Assembly (NCBI RefSeq): GCF_000447755.1
Contig: NZ_AUNE01000027.1
Coordinates: forward strand, 62,001-126,000
Length of the DNA: 64,000 nt
Direction: 5' to 3'
From: Bacteriovorax sp. BSW11_IV
Lineage (GTDB): Bacteria > Bdellovibrionota > Bacteriovoracia > Bacteriovoracales > Bacteriovoracaceae
Shown: piece by piece, positions 16,852-24,585 of the stretch
Numbering within the stretch: the stretch's first letter is position 1
Layout: each line of letters starts with the position of its first letter
Position numbers and translations under genes: made by a program
The notes under the pieces: generated by a model
What the model was told of the DNA's origin: nothing
The model's input: only the letters and a program-made list of their open reading frames with translations
The model's database searches: none

Positions 16852-18546
16852 ATGAAATCTTTCGTACAAAAATCCAAAAAAGAACATTATAAACTTTGGT
16901 CAGACTTTATATTAAAGTACTGGCCAATCTATCTCTCAGGCGTATTGGCCGTTCTTGTGACCGACTTCTGTCAAGTTTACTACACGAGGGCCATGGGCTG
17001 GGTACTCGACTTTTTTACTAAAAAAAGTTTTCCTATAGAAAGTGAGTGGTCTGACAAAGAAAAGTTTTTCTACCTCTTCGCTTTTATGGTTGCAATGCGT
17101 GTACTTCTAACTCTTGGCCGTGTCGGTTGGCGTATGACCTTGGCCCGCCAGTCACATTATGCGGCCGGTTTTTTAAAAGAAAAAGTTTGGGAAAATGCGC
17201 GCTACTTTCCTCGCCATGAATTGAAAAATATTTATTCTAAAGGTCTGCTGATGAATGCCGCCAACTCAGATGTTGGGGCCTCACGCTTTTTATTTGGCTT
17301 TACTCTTGTGGGCGCAGTGGATGTCTTCTTTTTGGGAGTCATCACGTTTATTGCTATGGTTAATATTAGCTGGAAGTTTACGATCGTAACTCTTTTGTCT
17401 CTTTCACTTCTTCCTTGGGTGATTAAAAAAATATCATCAAGTGAAGTTGAGCGCTATAAAGAGGCCCAAGAGGCCCTTGATGAATTCAATGATCAAGTTG
17501 CACAATCAGTTGGTAGTATTCGCTTGCAAAAAATGAGTGATCTTGGCCGTTTTTGGACTGCGTTTTTAGAAGCAGGGGCCGACAAGTATCGCTTGAAGTG
17601 GCTATCGGCCATTAAAATTTCAATTTCCTATATGCCTGCAATCGGCCTTAGTAACGTTGTGGTTTACCTCGTTCTTTTCATTTACGGATTGGATCTATAT
17701 TTAAAAGGCGAGTTAAGTGTTGGGGATTTTGTGGCCATAAATGGGTTGGCCTTTATTATTCAAGATCCGCTTATTGAACTTGGCTATATTATTTCAGAGT
17801 GGCGAAAAGGAATGGCCTCTCTTGAAAGACTTAATCAAATTTTTTCTGCTAAGAAAGAATCATTTCTCTATCGACCTGGCCAGGTAATTTCTGGTCATGA
17901 AAATATTTTTAAATTAGATAATGTTTCTTTTCGCTTCCAAGACGGAGACGAGAATGTTCTTAACAACTTTTCTTTGGAAGTTAAAAGAGGCGAGCGTTTC
18001 GGGATTACTGGTCCAATTGGTTCAGGAAAGACTGTTCTTCTAGATATTTTAAGTGGGCTTGAAAGGGGTCATGAAGGGGATGTGCATTTTAAAGGGAAAT
18101 CCTTTGATGAGTACTCACATACAGACCTTAGAAAAGAAATCGCCTATGTCCATCAAAGACCTTTTCTCTTTGCAGATACTATAAAGGCCAATGTCTCATT
18201 AGATATGACTATGTCTGAAGAAGAAATTTGGAAGATTCTGTGGATTGCATGTCTTGATGAAGATGTGAAGAGATTTGAAAAAGGATTAGAAACACCTCTT
18301 GGAGAGTGGGGGGTGAATTTGTCTGGGGGACAAAAACAGCGTCTCTCCCTTGCGCGTGCCCTTGCTCGTAATCCTGATGTCCTTCTTTTAGATGATTGTC
18401 TCAGTGCTGTCGATACAGTGACTGAGGAGAAAATTTTGTCGCGCATTGATGAATACTTGGCACAAACGACAGTGATTTGGGTTGCCCATAGAAAATCAAC
18501 CCTCAAGTATTGTAATCACATTTTAGAATTAGGTATCTATGAGTAG
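16852..18546 (+). CDS. ABC exporter half-transporter, MdlA-like (degenerate ATP site)
   Basis: A 564-residue half-transporter: about six membrane helices in residues 25-310, then an ATPase domain from about 350. Walker A is GPIGSGKTVLL, the signature LSGGQKQRLSLARAL is canonical, and Walker B is VLLLDDCLSAVD with Asp where the catalytic Glu normally sits. The H-loop His is present (WVAHRKS). This arrangement matches MdlA, the partner of MdlB in heterodimeric exporters. Its stop overlaps the next gene by eight bases, supporting heterodimer assembly. Substrate unknown; relatives export lipids, drugs or peptides. Confidence 0.88.
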   Translation: MKSFVQKSKKEHYKLWSDFILKYWPIYLSGVLAVLVTDFCQVYYTRAMGWVLDFFTKKSFPIESEWSDKEKFFYLFAFMVAMRVLLTLGRVGWRMTLARQSHYAAGFLKEKVWENARYFPRHELKNIYSKGLLMNAANSDVGASRFLFGFTLVGAVDVFFLGVITFIAMVNISWKFTIVTLLSLSLLPWVIKKISSSEVERYKEAQEALDEFNDQVAQSVGSIRLQKMSDLGRFWTAFLEAGADKYRLKWLSAIKISISYMPAIGLSNVVVYLVLFIYGLDLYLKGELSVGDFVAINGLAFIIQDPLIELGYIISEWRKGMASLERLNQIFSAKKESFLYRPGQVISGHENIFKLDNVSFRFQDGDENVLNNFSLEVKRGERFGITGPIGSGKTVLLDILSGLERGHEGDVHFKGKSFDEYSHTDLRKEIAYVHQRPFLFADTIKANVSLDMTMSEEEIWKILWIACLDEDVKRFEKGLETPLGEWGVNLSGGQKQRLSLARALARNPDVLLLDDCLSAVDTVTEEKILSRIDEYLAQTTVIWVAHRKSTLKYCNHILELGIYE

Positions 18547-20356
18547 TTATCACGAATTAGATGATCAAGATGAAAAGAATCTCGACAAGAAAAAGACTAG
18601 CGATCTTCGTTCATTATTATTTTTAGTAAAATATTCTAAGAAATATGGTGTGGCCATTGTTGGCTCACTACTTTTACTTGTATTGTACTCGGCCGTGGCC
18701 CTCTATTCCTCACGTTTAACGGGATTATTTGTTGATGAGGGGCTTTTAAAGTCAGATCGCAACAGAGCTATTTTTCTTGGTCTATCGGTTGTTGGATTAG
18801 AGCTTCTCTCGATTATTTTTCATTGGATAGGACGCACAGTCTTAGCGCAAAGGGCCTCTTTGGTCGTTTTAGATATTAGGAAAGGGCTTTTTCAACATTT
18901 GCAAAAGCTTCCCCTTCAATTTTATGATCGTTGGCCCCAGGGGCGTGTTATCACTCGTATTACTCACGATGTAGAAGGACTTGAAAATTTCTTCACTAAT
19001 TCTTTGGGAAGAATGTGTTCATCTATTTTTATGGCCATTAGTGCAGTTATTGTCATGTGTTCAAGTGACTTAAAACTTGGGCTTATGATTTTGGCCTCAA
19101 TTTTTCCTGCGCTAATATTTGTGCTCTTAACACGTTCACCTGTTAAAAAGGTGAATCGTAAAATGTCTAAATTTTCAAGTATTATCAATTCCAAACTTAC
19201 TGAGTTTATTGATGGTATTTATGTCATAAGAAGTTTCGGCCTTGAAGGCTGGTCTATGAAAAAGTATAAGGCCACAATTGATGATCATATTAATTCAAGT
19301 CTTGAGGCCAACCTTCTTTATTCATGGTCACAGCCACTTCTGTCTTTTTTGTGTGCTTGTCCACTTCTTGTGTTGATTTGGTTTGGCGGACAGCAAGTAA
19401 TGGATGGAACAATGAGTGTTGGTCTTTTTGTGGCCTTCACTCGTTATTCGGAAAAGTTCTTCTTTCCAATTATGAATCTTTTTAGAGAATTACATGTTAT
19501 TTTTCAGGCCTTTACAAATACTGAGCGTGTGGCCAACTTTTTTGAACAAAGTGTAGAAGATGAAATTCTAAAACAAGACGACAATCCTATTTCTAAAGGG
19601 GACTTCAGGGGAGAAATTGAATTTAGAGATGTCTCAATGGGTTATGACGATAATTCGTGGGTTTTAAAAAATGTGAATTTTCATATTAAGCAAGGGGAGC
19701 GCATTGGCCTTGTTGGCCATACCGGTTGCGGAAAAACCACAACAATTTCTCTACTTTCAAGATTATATGAATTTCAAGAAGGTGAGGTGCTCATTGATGG
19801 CAATAGTGTGCGCTCATTTGACCGTACCTTTTTGCGCTCTCATATTGGTGTCGTTTCGCAGGATTCGATTTTATTTCATGGAACACTTCGTGAGAATCTT
19901 TCATTAAATACAGATCAATCTGATGAAGAAGTTCTTAGAATTTCTGAGCAAACAGGACTTCTAAAAGTAATGAATGACGCTAAAATTTCTCTAACATCAA
20001 TGATTCTCGAAGGCGGAGTAAATCTTTCTGTCGGTCAGAGACAATTGATATGTTTGACTAGAGTTTTTCTTACTAATCCTTCAATTCTTGTTCTTGATGA
20101 GGCCACGGCCAATATTGATCCTCAGATGGAAGAGGTTATTCATAGTGCCTTAAAACAATTAATGGATGGTAGAACGACGTTAATGATTGCTCACCGTTTA
20201 GATACTTTAAGCGGTTGTGATCGTTTATTTGTTTTTGAGAAGGGTGAAATTGTGGAACAAGGTGGGCCAAGGGAACTCATAGAAAAGAAGGGTCGATTCT
20301 ATGAGTTGCACAAAGCAGGTCAAAAGCGAGAGACTACCAACTCGCCTCATCAATAA
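18539..20356 (+). CDS. ABC exporter half-transporter, MdlB-like
   Basis: A 605-residue half-transporter with membrane helices in about residues 35-320 and an ATPase domain from about 360. Walker A is GHTGCGKTTTIS, Walker B ILVLDEATANID keeps the catalytic Glu, and the H-loop reads MIAHRLD. The signature is altered to LSVGQRQ, as remembered for E. coli MdlB (LSVGQKQ). With the preceding protein, this gives one canonical ATP site (this Walker A/B plus the partner's LSGGQ) and one degenerate site, the usual asymmetric exporter plan. Its end overlaps the convergent Ppx-like gene by 23 bases. Confidence 0.88.
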   Translation: MSSYHELDDQDEKNLDKKKTSDLRSLLFLVKYSKKYGVAIVGSLLLLVLYSAVALYSSRLTGLFVDEGLLKSDRNRAIFLGLSVVGLELLSIIFHWIGRTVLAQRASLVVLDIRKGLFQHLQKLPLQFYDRWPQGRVITRITHDVEGLENFFTNSLGRMCSSIFMAISAVIVMCSSDLKLGLMILASIFPALIFVLLTRSPVKKVNRKMSKFSSIINSKLTEFIDGIYVIRSFGLEGWSMKKYKATIDDHINSSLEANLLYSWSQPLLSFLCACPLLVLIWFGGQQVMDGTMSVGLFVAFTRYSEKFFFPIMNLFRELHVIFQAFTNTERVANFFEQSVEDEILKQDDNPISKGDFRGEIEFRDVSMGYDDNSWVLKNVNFHIKQGERIGLVGHTGCGKTTTISLLSRLYEFQEGEVLIDGNSVRSFDRTFLRSHIGVVSQDSILFHGTLRENLSLNTDQSDEEVLRISEQTGLLKVMNDAKISLTSMILEGGVNLSVGQRQLICLTRVFLTNPSILVLDEATANIDPQMEEVIHSALKQLMDGRTTLMIAHRLDTLSGCDRLFVFEKGEIVEQGGPRELIEKKGRFYELHKAGQKRETTNSPHQ

Positions 20357-21359
20357 GTAGGCCATGGGCCATATTAACTTTTAAAACTTCAACATTATTT
20401 ATATTCAATGACTGCATGTGACCAAGAACGAGAGCAATATTTGTCACATCAGTCTGAGAATATTCACCACCAAGTTCTTTGTCATTCATTTGTGATCTTT
20501 CCATCAAAGTCCTATATAGATCTTCTTGGTTGTAAATTTTATCGGCAATTTTAGTTTGGTTTCTAAGTGAGTAGTAATGAACTCCACCAATTCCATACAC
20601 TTTTGTGTCAGATAAGTTTCTAAAGGCCACAGGTACTTTTTTTGCGTATTCTTTAGAAAGTTGAAGAGCGCGTAGAGCTCGCTCTTTTCTCAGAGGGTTT
20701 GGTGTTTGCGCATTTTTGTTATAATACTTTTTTAAAACAGCATCTTTGAAACTGACGGAAGCAATTTTTCCTAAGTAGTAATTCCACTTACCATCAATAT
20801 TTTTAGTCATCTGTTGAGAACCACCACCGATGTCCCAAACCATAAAACTTTCGTTTTTATTTTTGATATGTCCTAGGGCCCCAAGGTAGCCAAAGCGAGC
20901 TTCAGTTTCTTGGTTGATAACTCTCATTTTGATCTTTGTCTTATCTGAAATTTCTTTAAGGGCCACAGCGCCGTTGCCCGCTGTTCTAAATGCAGATGTG
21001 GCCATGGCACTAAAGTCAGTGGCCCCCATGTCTTTGGCCATTTTTTTCAATTCACCTAAGGCATTTACGGCCTTTTTCTTAATGTCTGAGTTGAAGTTAT
21101 TGTCTTTTGCCTGGATCAACGCCTCTTTGAATGGCACTCCACGCTGGGCCTCGAGAAGGATGCTCACAAGTTTGTGTTCGCATTTATCGACTTCAGCGAC
21201 AACCATTTTTGTAGAGCCTGAGCCCACATCAAAGGCCGCTCTTTTTACGAGACAGGCTGAATTTGAAGTTTCGTTTTTTGTTGTAGATGCGCAGCCACTG
21301 ATAACAAGGGCCGCGCTAATGATAATAAAATTACGCGCGATAGACGAAGGCCTTTTCAC
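20334..21359 (-). CDS. Ppx/GppA-family phosphatase predicted as an exported lipoprotein
   Basis: A 341-residue protein. The N-terminus is a lipoprotein signal (AALVISGC, predicted modified Cys followed by AST). The rest is the ASKHA-fold Ppx/GppA family: phosphate-1 motif FDVGSGSTKMVVAEV, ATSAFRTAGNG, INQETEARFGYLGA and phosphate-2 motif VWDIGGGSQQM. Cytosolic relatives split polyphosphate or convert pppGpp to ppGpp; those substrates are not expected in the periplasm, so the substrate here is open. It lacks the C-terminal HD domain of long Ppx enzymes. The GTG at 21359 has AGGAG five bases upstream and lies inside the end of the DNA methyltransferase gene (29-base overlap), suggesting coupling. 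Confidence 0.82.
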   Translation of the reverse strand: MKRPSSIARNFIIISAALVISGCASTTKNETSNSACLVKRAAFDVGSGSTKMVVAEVDKCEHKLVSILLEAQRGVPFKEALIQAKDNNFNSDIKKKAVNALGELKKMAKDMGATDFSAMATSAFRTAGNGAVALKEISDKTKIKMRVINQETEARFGYLGALGHIKNKNESFMVWDIGGGSQQMTKNIDGKWNYYLGKIASVSFKDAVLKKYYNKNAQTPNPLRKERALRALQLSKEYAKKVPVAFRNLSDTKVYGIGGVHYYSLRNQTKIADKIYNQEDLYRTLMERSQMNDKELGGEYSQTDVTNIALVLGHMQSLNINNVEVLKVNMAHGLLIDEASW

Positions 21360-22479
21360 GTACACTCCTAATAGTTTGGTTTATTGTACTCTTCGTTTCG
21401 TTCTTATTGTCTTTATTCTGAAGAGAATCTTTGTACATTTTTACAATGGCCTTACCAATACATTTTGCCATAACTGGTGGCACAGCATTTCCAATTTGTC
21501 TCCACTGTGCAGATAGTGTTCCTTCAAATACGAAATCATTTGGAAAACTTTGCAAGCGTGCCGCCTCTCTTTGAGTTAAGTAGCGGTGCTCAACAGGGTG
21601 GAAGTAGCTATGTCTATGAGTCATAATTGTCGGGCTTGGTTTACTACGATCTAATCTTTGGTATTTTGTTTGACGGAAACGATTTTCTTTTAGATTTTTC
21701 CAATCAACACCTAGATAAAGTGATTTTGTTAGGAAAGCTTTTTCATCTTTCTCATAACGAATCCCTTGACCTTCAGGAATGCGCATAAGTCTTTTTTCAT
21801 CAATTTTTGATTTAACTTTAGCACTTGCAAGGTCATGGTTATGGATCATTCCGTCTTTTGCTTGCAGGTCAAGTAGAGCTTCACCTACAGTTACTGGCGC
21901 TTTATAAGTTTTGGCCATAATTGTATCGTGAGTAACTTTTGGAAATTCAATTTGAGAATTGATTCTTGAACCAATGATAATAGTTCTTCTTCTACGCTCA
22001 GGAACACCATAGCGCTCTGAAGACATGACTTGTACATCTAAGATATATCCAAGCTTGTAGAATTCTTTGAAAATGCTCTTTAATGTATTCTCATTTTTCT
22101 TTGCAAGAAGTCCTGTTACGTTTTCAATGACGACGTAGTAAGGATTTGTTTCTTTCACTATACGAACGAATTCGCGAAATAGTGAGTTTCTTGCATCTTT
22201 TGGATCACCTAATCCAACGGTTGAAAAACCTTGGCATGGAGGACCACCGACAACAACGTGAACTTCTTGATTATCAAGGTGCTCTTTTAAAGTTGATTTT
22301 GTAAGCTTTCTTACGTCGCCACAGTAGAATTTAGCGTGCTTGTGATTGCGAAGGAATGTTTGACCTGCAAATTTGTCAGCATCAACACCTAAAATACAAT
22401 TAAGTCCCGCCATTTCTAGGCCACATGAAAGGCCACCAGCTCCTGAAAATACATCGATAAAGTTCAATTTTTTGACCAT
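21331..22479 (-). CDS. C5-cytosine DNA methyltransferase
   Basis: A 382-residue enzyme that methylates cytosine at C5 in a short DNA target. The ordered motifs are all present: I (DVFSGAGGLSCGLEMAG), IV (GGPPCQGFS with catalytic Cys), VI (IENVTGL), VIII (ERRRRTIIIGS), IX (REAARLQSFP) and X (QIGNAVPP). The target-recognition region lies between about residues 190 and 290. No restriction endonuclease gene is adjacent, so it is either solitary or paired elsewhere. The ATG at 22479 is preferred over an upstream TTG. A strong promoter lies just upstream. The last 30 residues are Lys/Asn-rich, and the gene end overlaps the start of the Ppx-like lipoprotein gene. Confidence 0.92.
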   Translation of the reverse strand: MVKKLNFIDVFSGAGGLSCGLEMAGLNCILGVDADKFAGQTFLRNHKHAKFYCGDVRKLTKSTLKEHLDNQEVHVVVGGPPCQGFSTVGLGDPKDARNSLFREFVRIVKETNPYYVVIENVTGLLAKKNENTLKSIFKEFYKLGYILDVQVMSSERYGVPERRRRTIIIGSRINSQIEFPKVTHDTIMAKTYKAPVTVGEALLDLQAKDGMIHNHDLASAKVKSKIDEKRLMRIPEGQGIRYEKDEKAFLTKSLYLGVDWKNLKENRFRQTKYQRLDRSKPSPTIMTHRHSYFHPVEHRYLTQREAARLQSFPNDFVFEGTLSAQWRQIGNAVPPVMAKCIGKAIVKMYKDSLQNKDNKNETKSTINQTIRSVREKAFVYRA

Positions 22480-22528
22480 TGTGTAATCTGTCTCTTGTTG
22501 TTGGTTTAAAAGAAAAAAGTACAATGAT

Positions 22529-22558
22529 ATTATGAATTTACCAGAGAGTAAGTGTCAA
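22529..22558 (-). promoter_or_regulatory. Predicted sigma-70 promoter of the DNA methyltransferase
   Basis: On the minus strand there is a perfect -35 TTGACA (22553-22558), an 18-base spacer and a -10 CATAAT (22529-22534). It starts four bases beyond the stop codon of the upstream ABC-like gene and gives a leader of about 42 bases before the ATG at 22479, so the methyltransferase can be expressed independently. Confidence 0.65.
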
Positions 22559-22562
22559 CTAA

Positions 22563-23315
22563 TTAGCCGATCTTTTTTAGCTCGTTTTGGAGCTCGATGT
22601 TATTGAACACTAAGACTTCGTCTTTCTTGCGCTCCACAGGGAGTTTTTCCACTTTTTTTGTGGTTTCCATGCATTGGAACGTACCGTCATTTTTGCGAAT
22701 GATGATTTTGTCTGATAGCTCGGTCCATAGATCTAAATTTTTGGACAAAATAAGAAAACTTGTATTTTCTTTTTCGTTTTTTAGAAGAATCGCTTTTTTT
22801 AATAATTTTAATTGAAAGTGACTCAAGTGCTCATCAATACCATCGAGAATGATCATCGGACAATTGCGTAAAAAGGATTTTACAATACTTGCTAGAATAA
22901 GTTCTTCTTTATTGGCCTCGCTTGGAAGGTCATTCAAATTTTTAATTTGGAAGAAAAGGGATTTGAGTGCTGGTCTCATATGTAATCTTTCTTGAATGAT
23001 TTGTTCTTGATCATAGCAAAGTGTCTGAGTATCAGACTCGAGCATTATGTTTTGAAGAAGGGAAAGGTTTTTTACAAAATTCTGTCCTTCATCAACATGA
23101 GCAAATTGATAGTAGGCCTTCATGCCTAAATACCTAAGGGCCACAAGGCCATTTTTAAGTCCTGATTGATAGGCCTTTTGCTTTGGAGACATGAATATGA
23201 TGTCACCAGCGACGATCTTTTTTGCTTGATTTTTCATGCCTTCTTTATCGGGAAATAAAGTGTAAAACTTAATAATTGTTGCACATTTTAGTCTTTTTTC
23301 GGAAATATCCTCCAA
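22563..23315 (-). CDS. ABC-ATPase-like protein without ATPase motifs
   Basis: A 250-residue cytosolic protein whose layout follows an ABC ATPase domain but with every catalytic motif lost. Where Walker A should be it reads GDIIFMSPKQKAYQSG. The signature region is DLPSEANKEELILASIVKSF. Walker B is PMIILDGIDEHLS with Gly instead of Glu, and the H-loop region reads FLILSKNLDL. The match to the ABC fold is inferred from the order and spacing of hydrophobic strands, notably CPMIILDGIDEHL and SDKIIIRKNDG. The start is a TTG at 23315 with AGGGAG six bases upstream; the first internal ATG (23237) has its GAAGG too close. It is divergent from the MnmA-like gene. Confidence 0.6.
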   Translation of the reverse strand: MEDISEKRLKCATIIKFYTLFPDKEGMKNQAKKIVAGDIIFMSPKQKAYQSGLKNGLVALRYLGMKAYYQFAHVDEGQNFVKNLSLLQNIMLESDTQTLCYDQEQIIQERLHMRPALKSLFFQIKNLNDLPSEANKEELILASIVKSFLRNCPMIILDGIDEHLSHFQLKLLKKAILLKNEKENTSFLILSKNLDLWTELSDKIIIRKNDGTFQCMETTKKVEKLPVERKKDEVLVFNNIELQNELKKIG

Positions 23316-23376
23316 CTTTATCTCCCTGCAATTATTGGACTATAATGAAAGAGTCCATTATTTGAGGAGGCGGTGA

Positions 23377-24585
23377 TTGAGTACAATCATTATTGGCATG
23401 GATGGCAAAATTGAATCTTTGGTAGCGGCCTATTTGTTAAAAAAGCAAGGGCATCGCTGTATAGGTGTCAGTGTTGCTTGTTCAACTGGAAATGCAACTG
23501 TTGATAAAATTATGGCCCCTTGGATGCCTGAGAATTTAGAAAATATAAAATCCTACTGTGACCAATTGGAGATTCCTTATTACGCAACTGATGGTAGTGG
23601 AGAATTTTATGATCAGATCATTGATCGTATTGTCGCTGCCAAATTGCAAGGTATACGCTATAACCCTCTTCAAGATTTTAATAAACTCATTATCAGTAAA
23701 CTCATCGAAAAGAAGAAAGTTTTAGGCGCCGATTTTGTGGCCACAGGTCACTTTGCAAAAATCTATAAAAATCAAATCACCCATGAGTTTCATCTTCTGA
23801 CTTCAAATGATGAAGAAAATGACGAAAGTTATGGTGTCGCATCAATCGATAGTTCTTTTTATGAGCACCTGATGTTCCCTTTGGCCGACATTCGACGTTT
23901 TGAATGTGAAAAGATCTATGCACTCATGGGTATCAAAGTCAAAAGAGATTACAAGCAATTAAAAGAAGAGCGTCATGATTTCGATCTTCAAAAAGAAGTT
24001 AATCTTCTTACCAAGGAGTTGTCTTCACCTCATTTTGTAAAAGAAGGAACCGTTTTTAGCTATTATGATTCGCGCTCTCTTGGTGAACATGAGAGTACAC
24101 TCGATTTTTATCTTGGATTAGATAAATTTAACTTTAAGGCCAGTGCTCCAGTTGAAAAGGGCTTGATTGTTGGTAAAATTGTTCCAAGTACGGGGTTAAT
24201 TTTCTTAGTTAAAGAAGAATCGATGAAGTGTTCGCATATTTATGTTGAGGAATTTGTCTGTGAAGATAAATTAGATGTTTCTATGCCGATGAATTGCTTT
24301 TTTAAGATGTCGGCCAATTCTGAAAAAATTGCGTGTACATTGTACATGAAAAATAATGGTGCCGCTTTGATTGAGCTTAAAGAAGAAATTAACGAACTCA
24401 TTCCTCAGGGTCTCGCCTTGGCCTTTTACTCACGTAAAGGTGTTGGGGCAAAGGTTCTTGGCCGTGCACGGATACGTAGTTTTGGTTATTATGAAAACTC
24501 AGAGTATCGCTATCTTCCTCTTACTAAGGACGAGGAGGATGTTGTTAAAAAACCTCTGGTAGATATTTTTCAATTGAGGCACTAA
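23377..24585 (+). CDS. MnmA-like protein lacking catalytic residues
   Basis: A 402-residue relative of the tRNA 2-thiouridylase MnmA, whose intact gene lies 1.2 kb downstream. Shared features: an N-terminal adenylation-type fold (TIIIGMDGKIESLVAAYLLKKQG), GADFVATGHFAKI and a C-terminal beta-barrel domain. Missing features: the PP-loop SGGVDSS reads DGKIESL, the first catalytic Cys region (NPDILCNREIKF in MnmA) reads NPLQDFNKLIISKL, and the STGICFIGER segment with the second Cys is gone. It therefore cannot perform the usual thiolation and may be a binding or regulatory paralogue. The start is a TTG at 23377 with a perfect AGGAGG six bases upstream. Its stop overlaps the next start (TAATG). 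Confidence 0.75.
   Translation: MSTIIIGMDGKIESLVAAYLLKKQGHRCIGVSVACSTGNATVDKIMAPWMPENLENIKSYCDQLEIPYYATDGSGEFYDQIIDRIVAAKLQGIRYNPLQDFNKLIISKLIEKKKVLGADFVATGHFAKIYKNQITHEFHLLTSNDEENDESYGVASIDSSFYEHLMFPLADIRRFECEKIYALMGIKVKRDYKQLKEERHDFDLQKEVNLLTKELSSPHFVKEGTVFSYYDSRSLGEHESTLDFYLGLDKFNFKASAPVEKGLIVGKIVPSTGLIFLVKEESMKCSHIYVEEFVCEDKLDVSMPMNCFFKMSANSEKIACTLYMKNNGAALIELKEEINELIPQGLALAFYSRKGVGAKVLGRARIRSFGYYENSEYRYLPLTKDEEDVVKKPLVDIFQLRH

Noticed and set aside
18360-18420. Asp instead of Glu in the MdlA-like Walker B as a novel defect
   Set aside because: This change is typical of the degenerate half of heterodimeric ABC exporters, so it is expected.
12334-22479. The possible nuclease-fold gene as the restriction partner of the methyltransferase
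   Set aside because: The two genes are about 8 kb apart with unrelated genes between them and are on opposite strands; the nuclease fold itself is uncertain.
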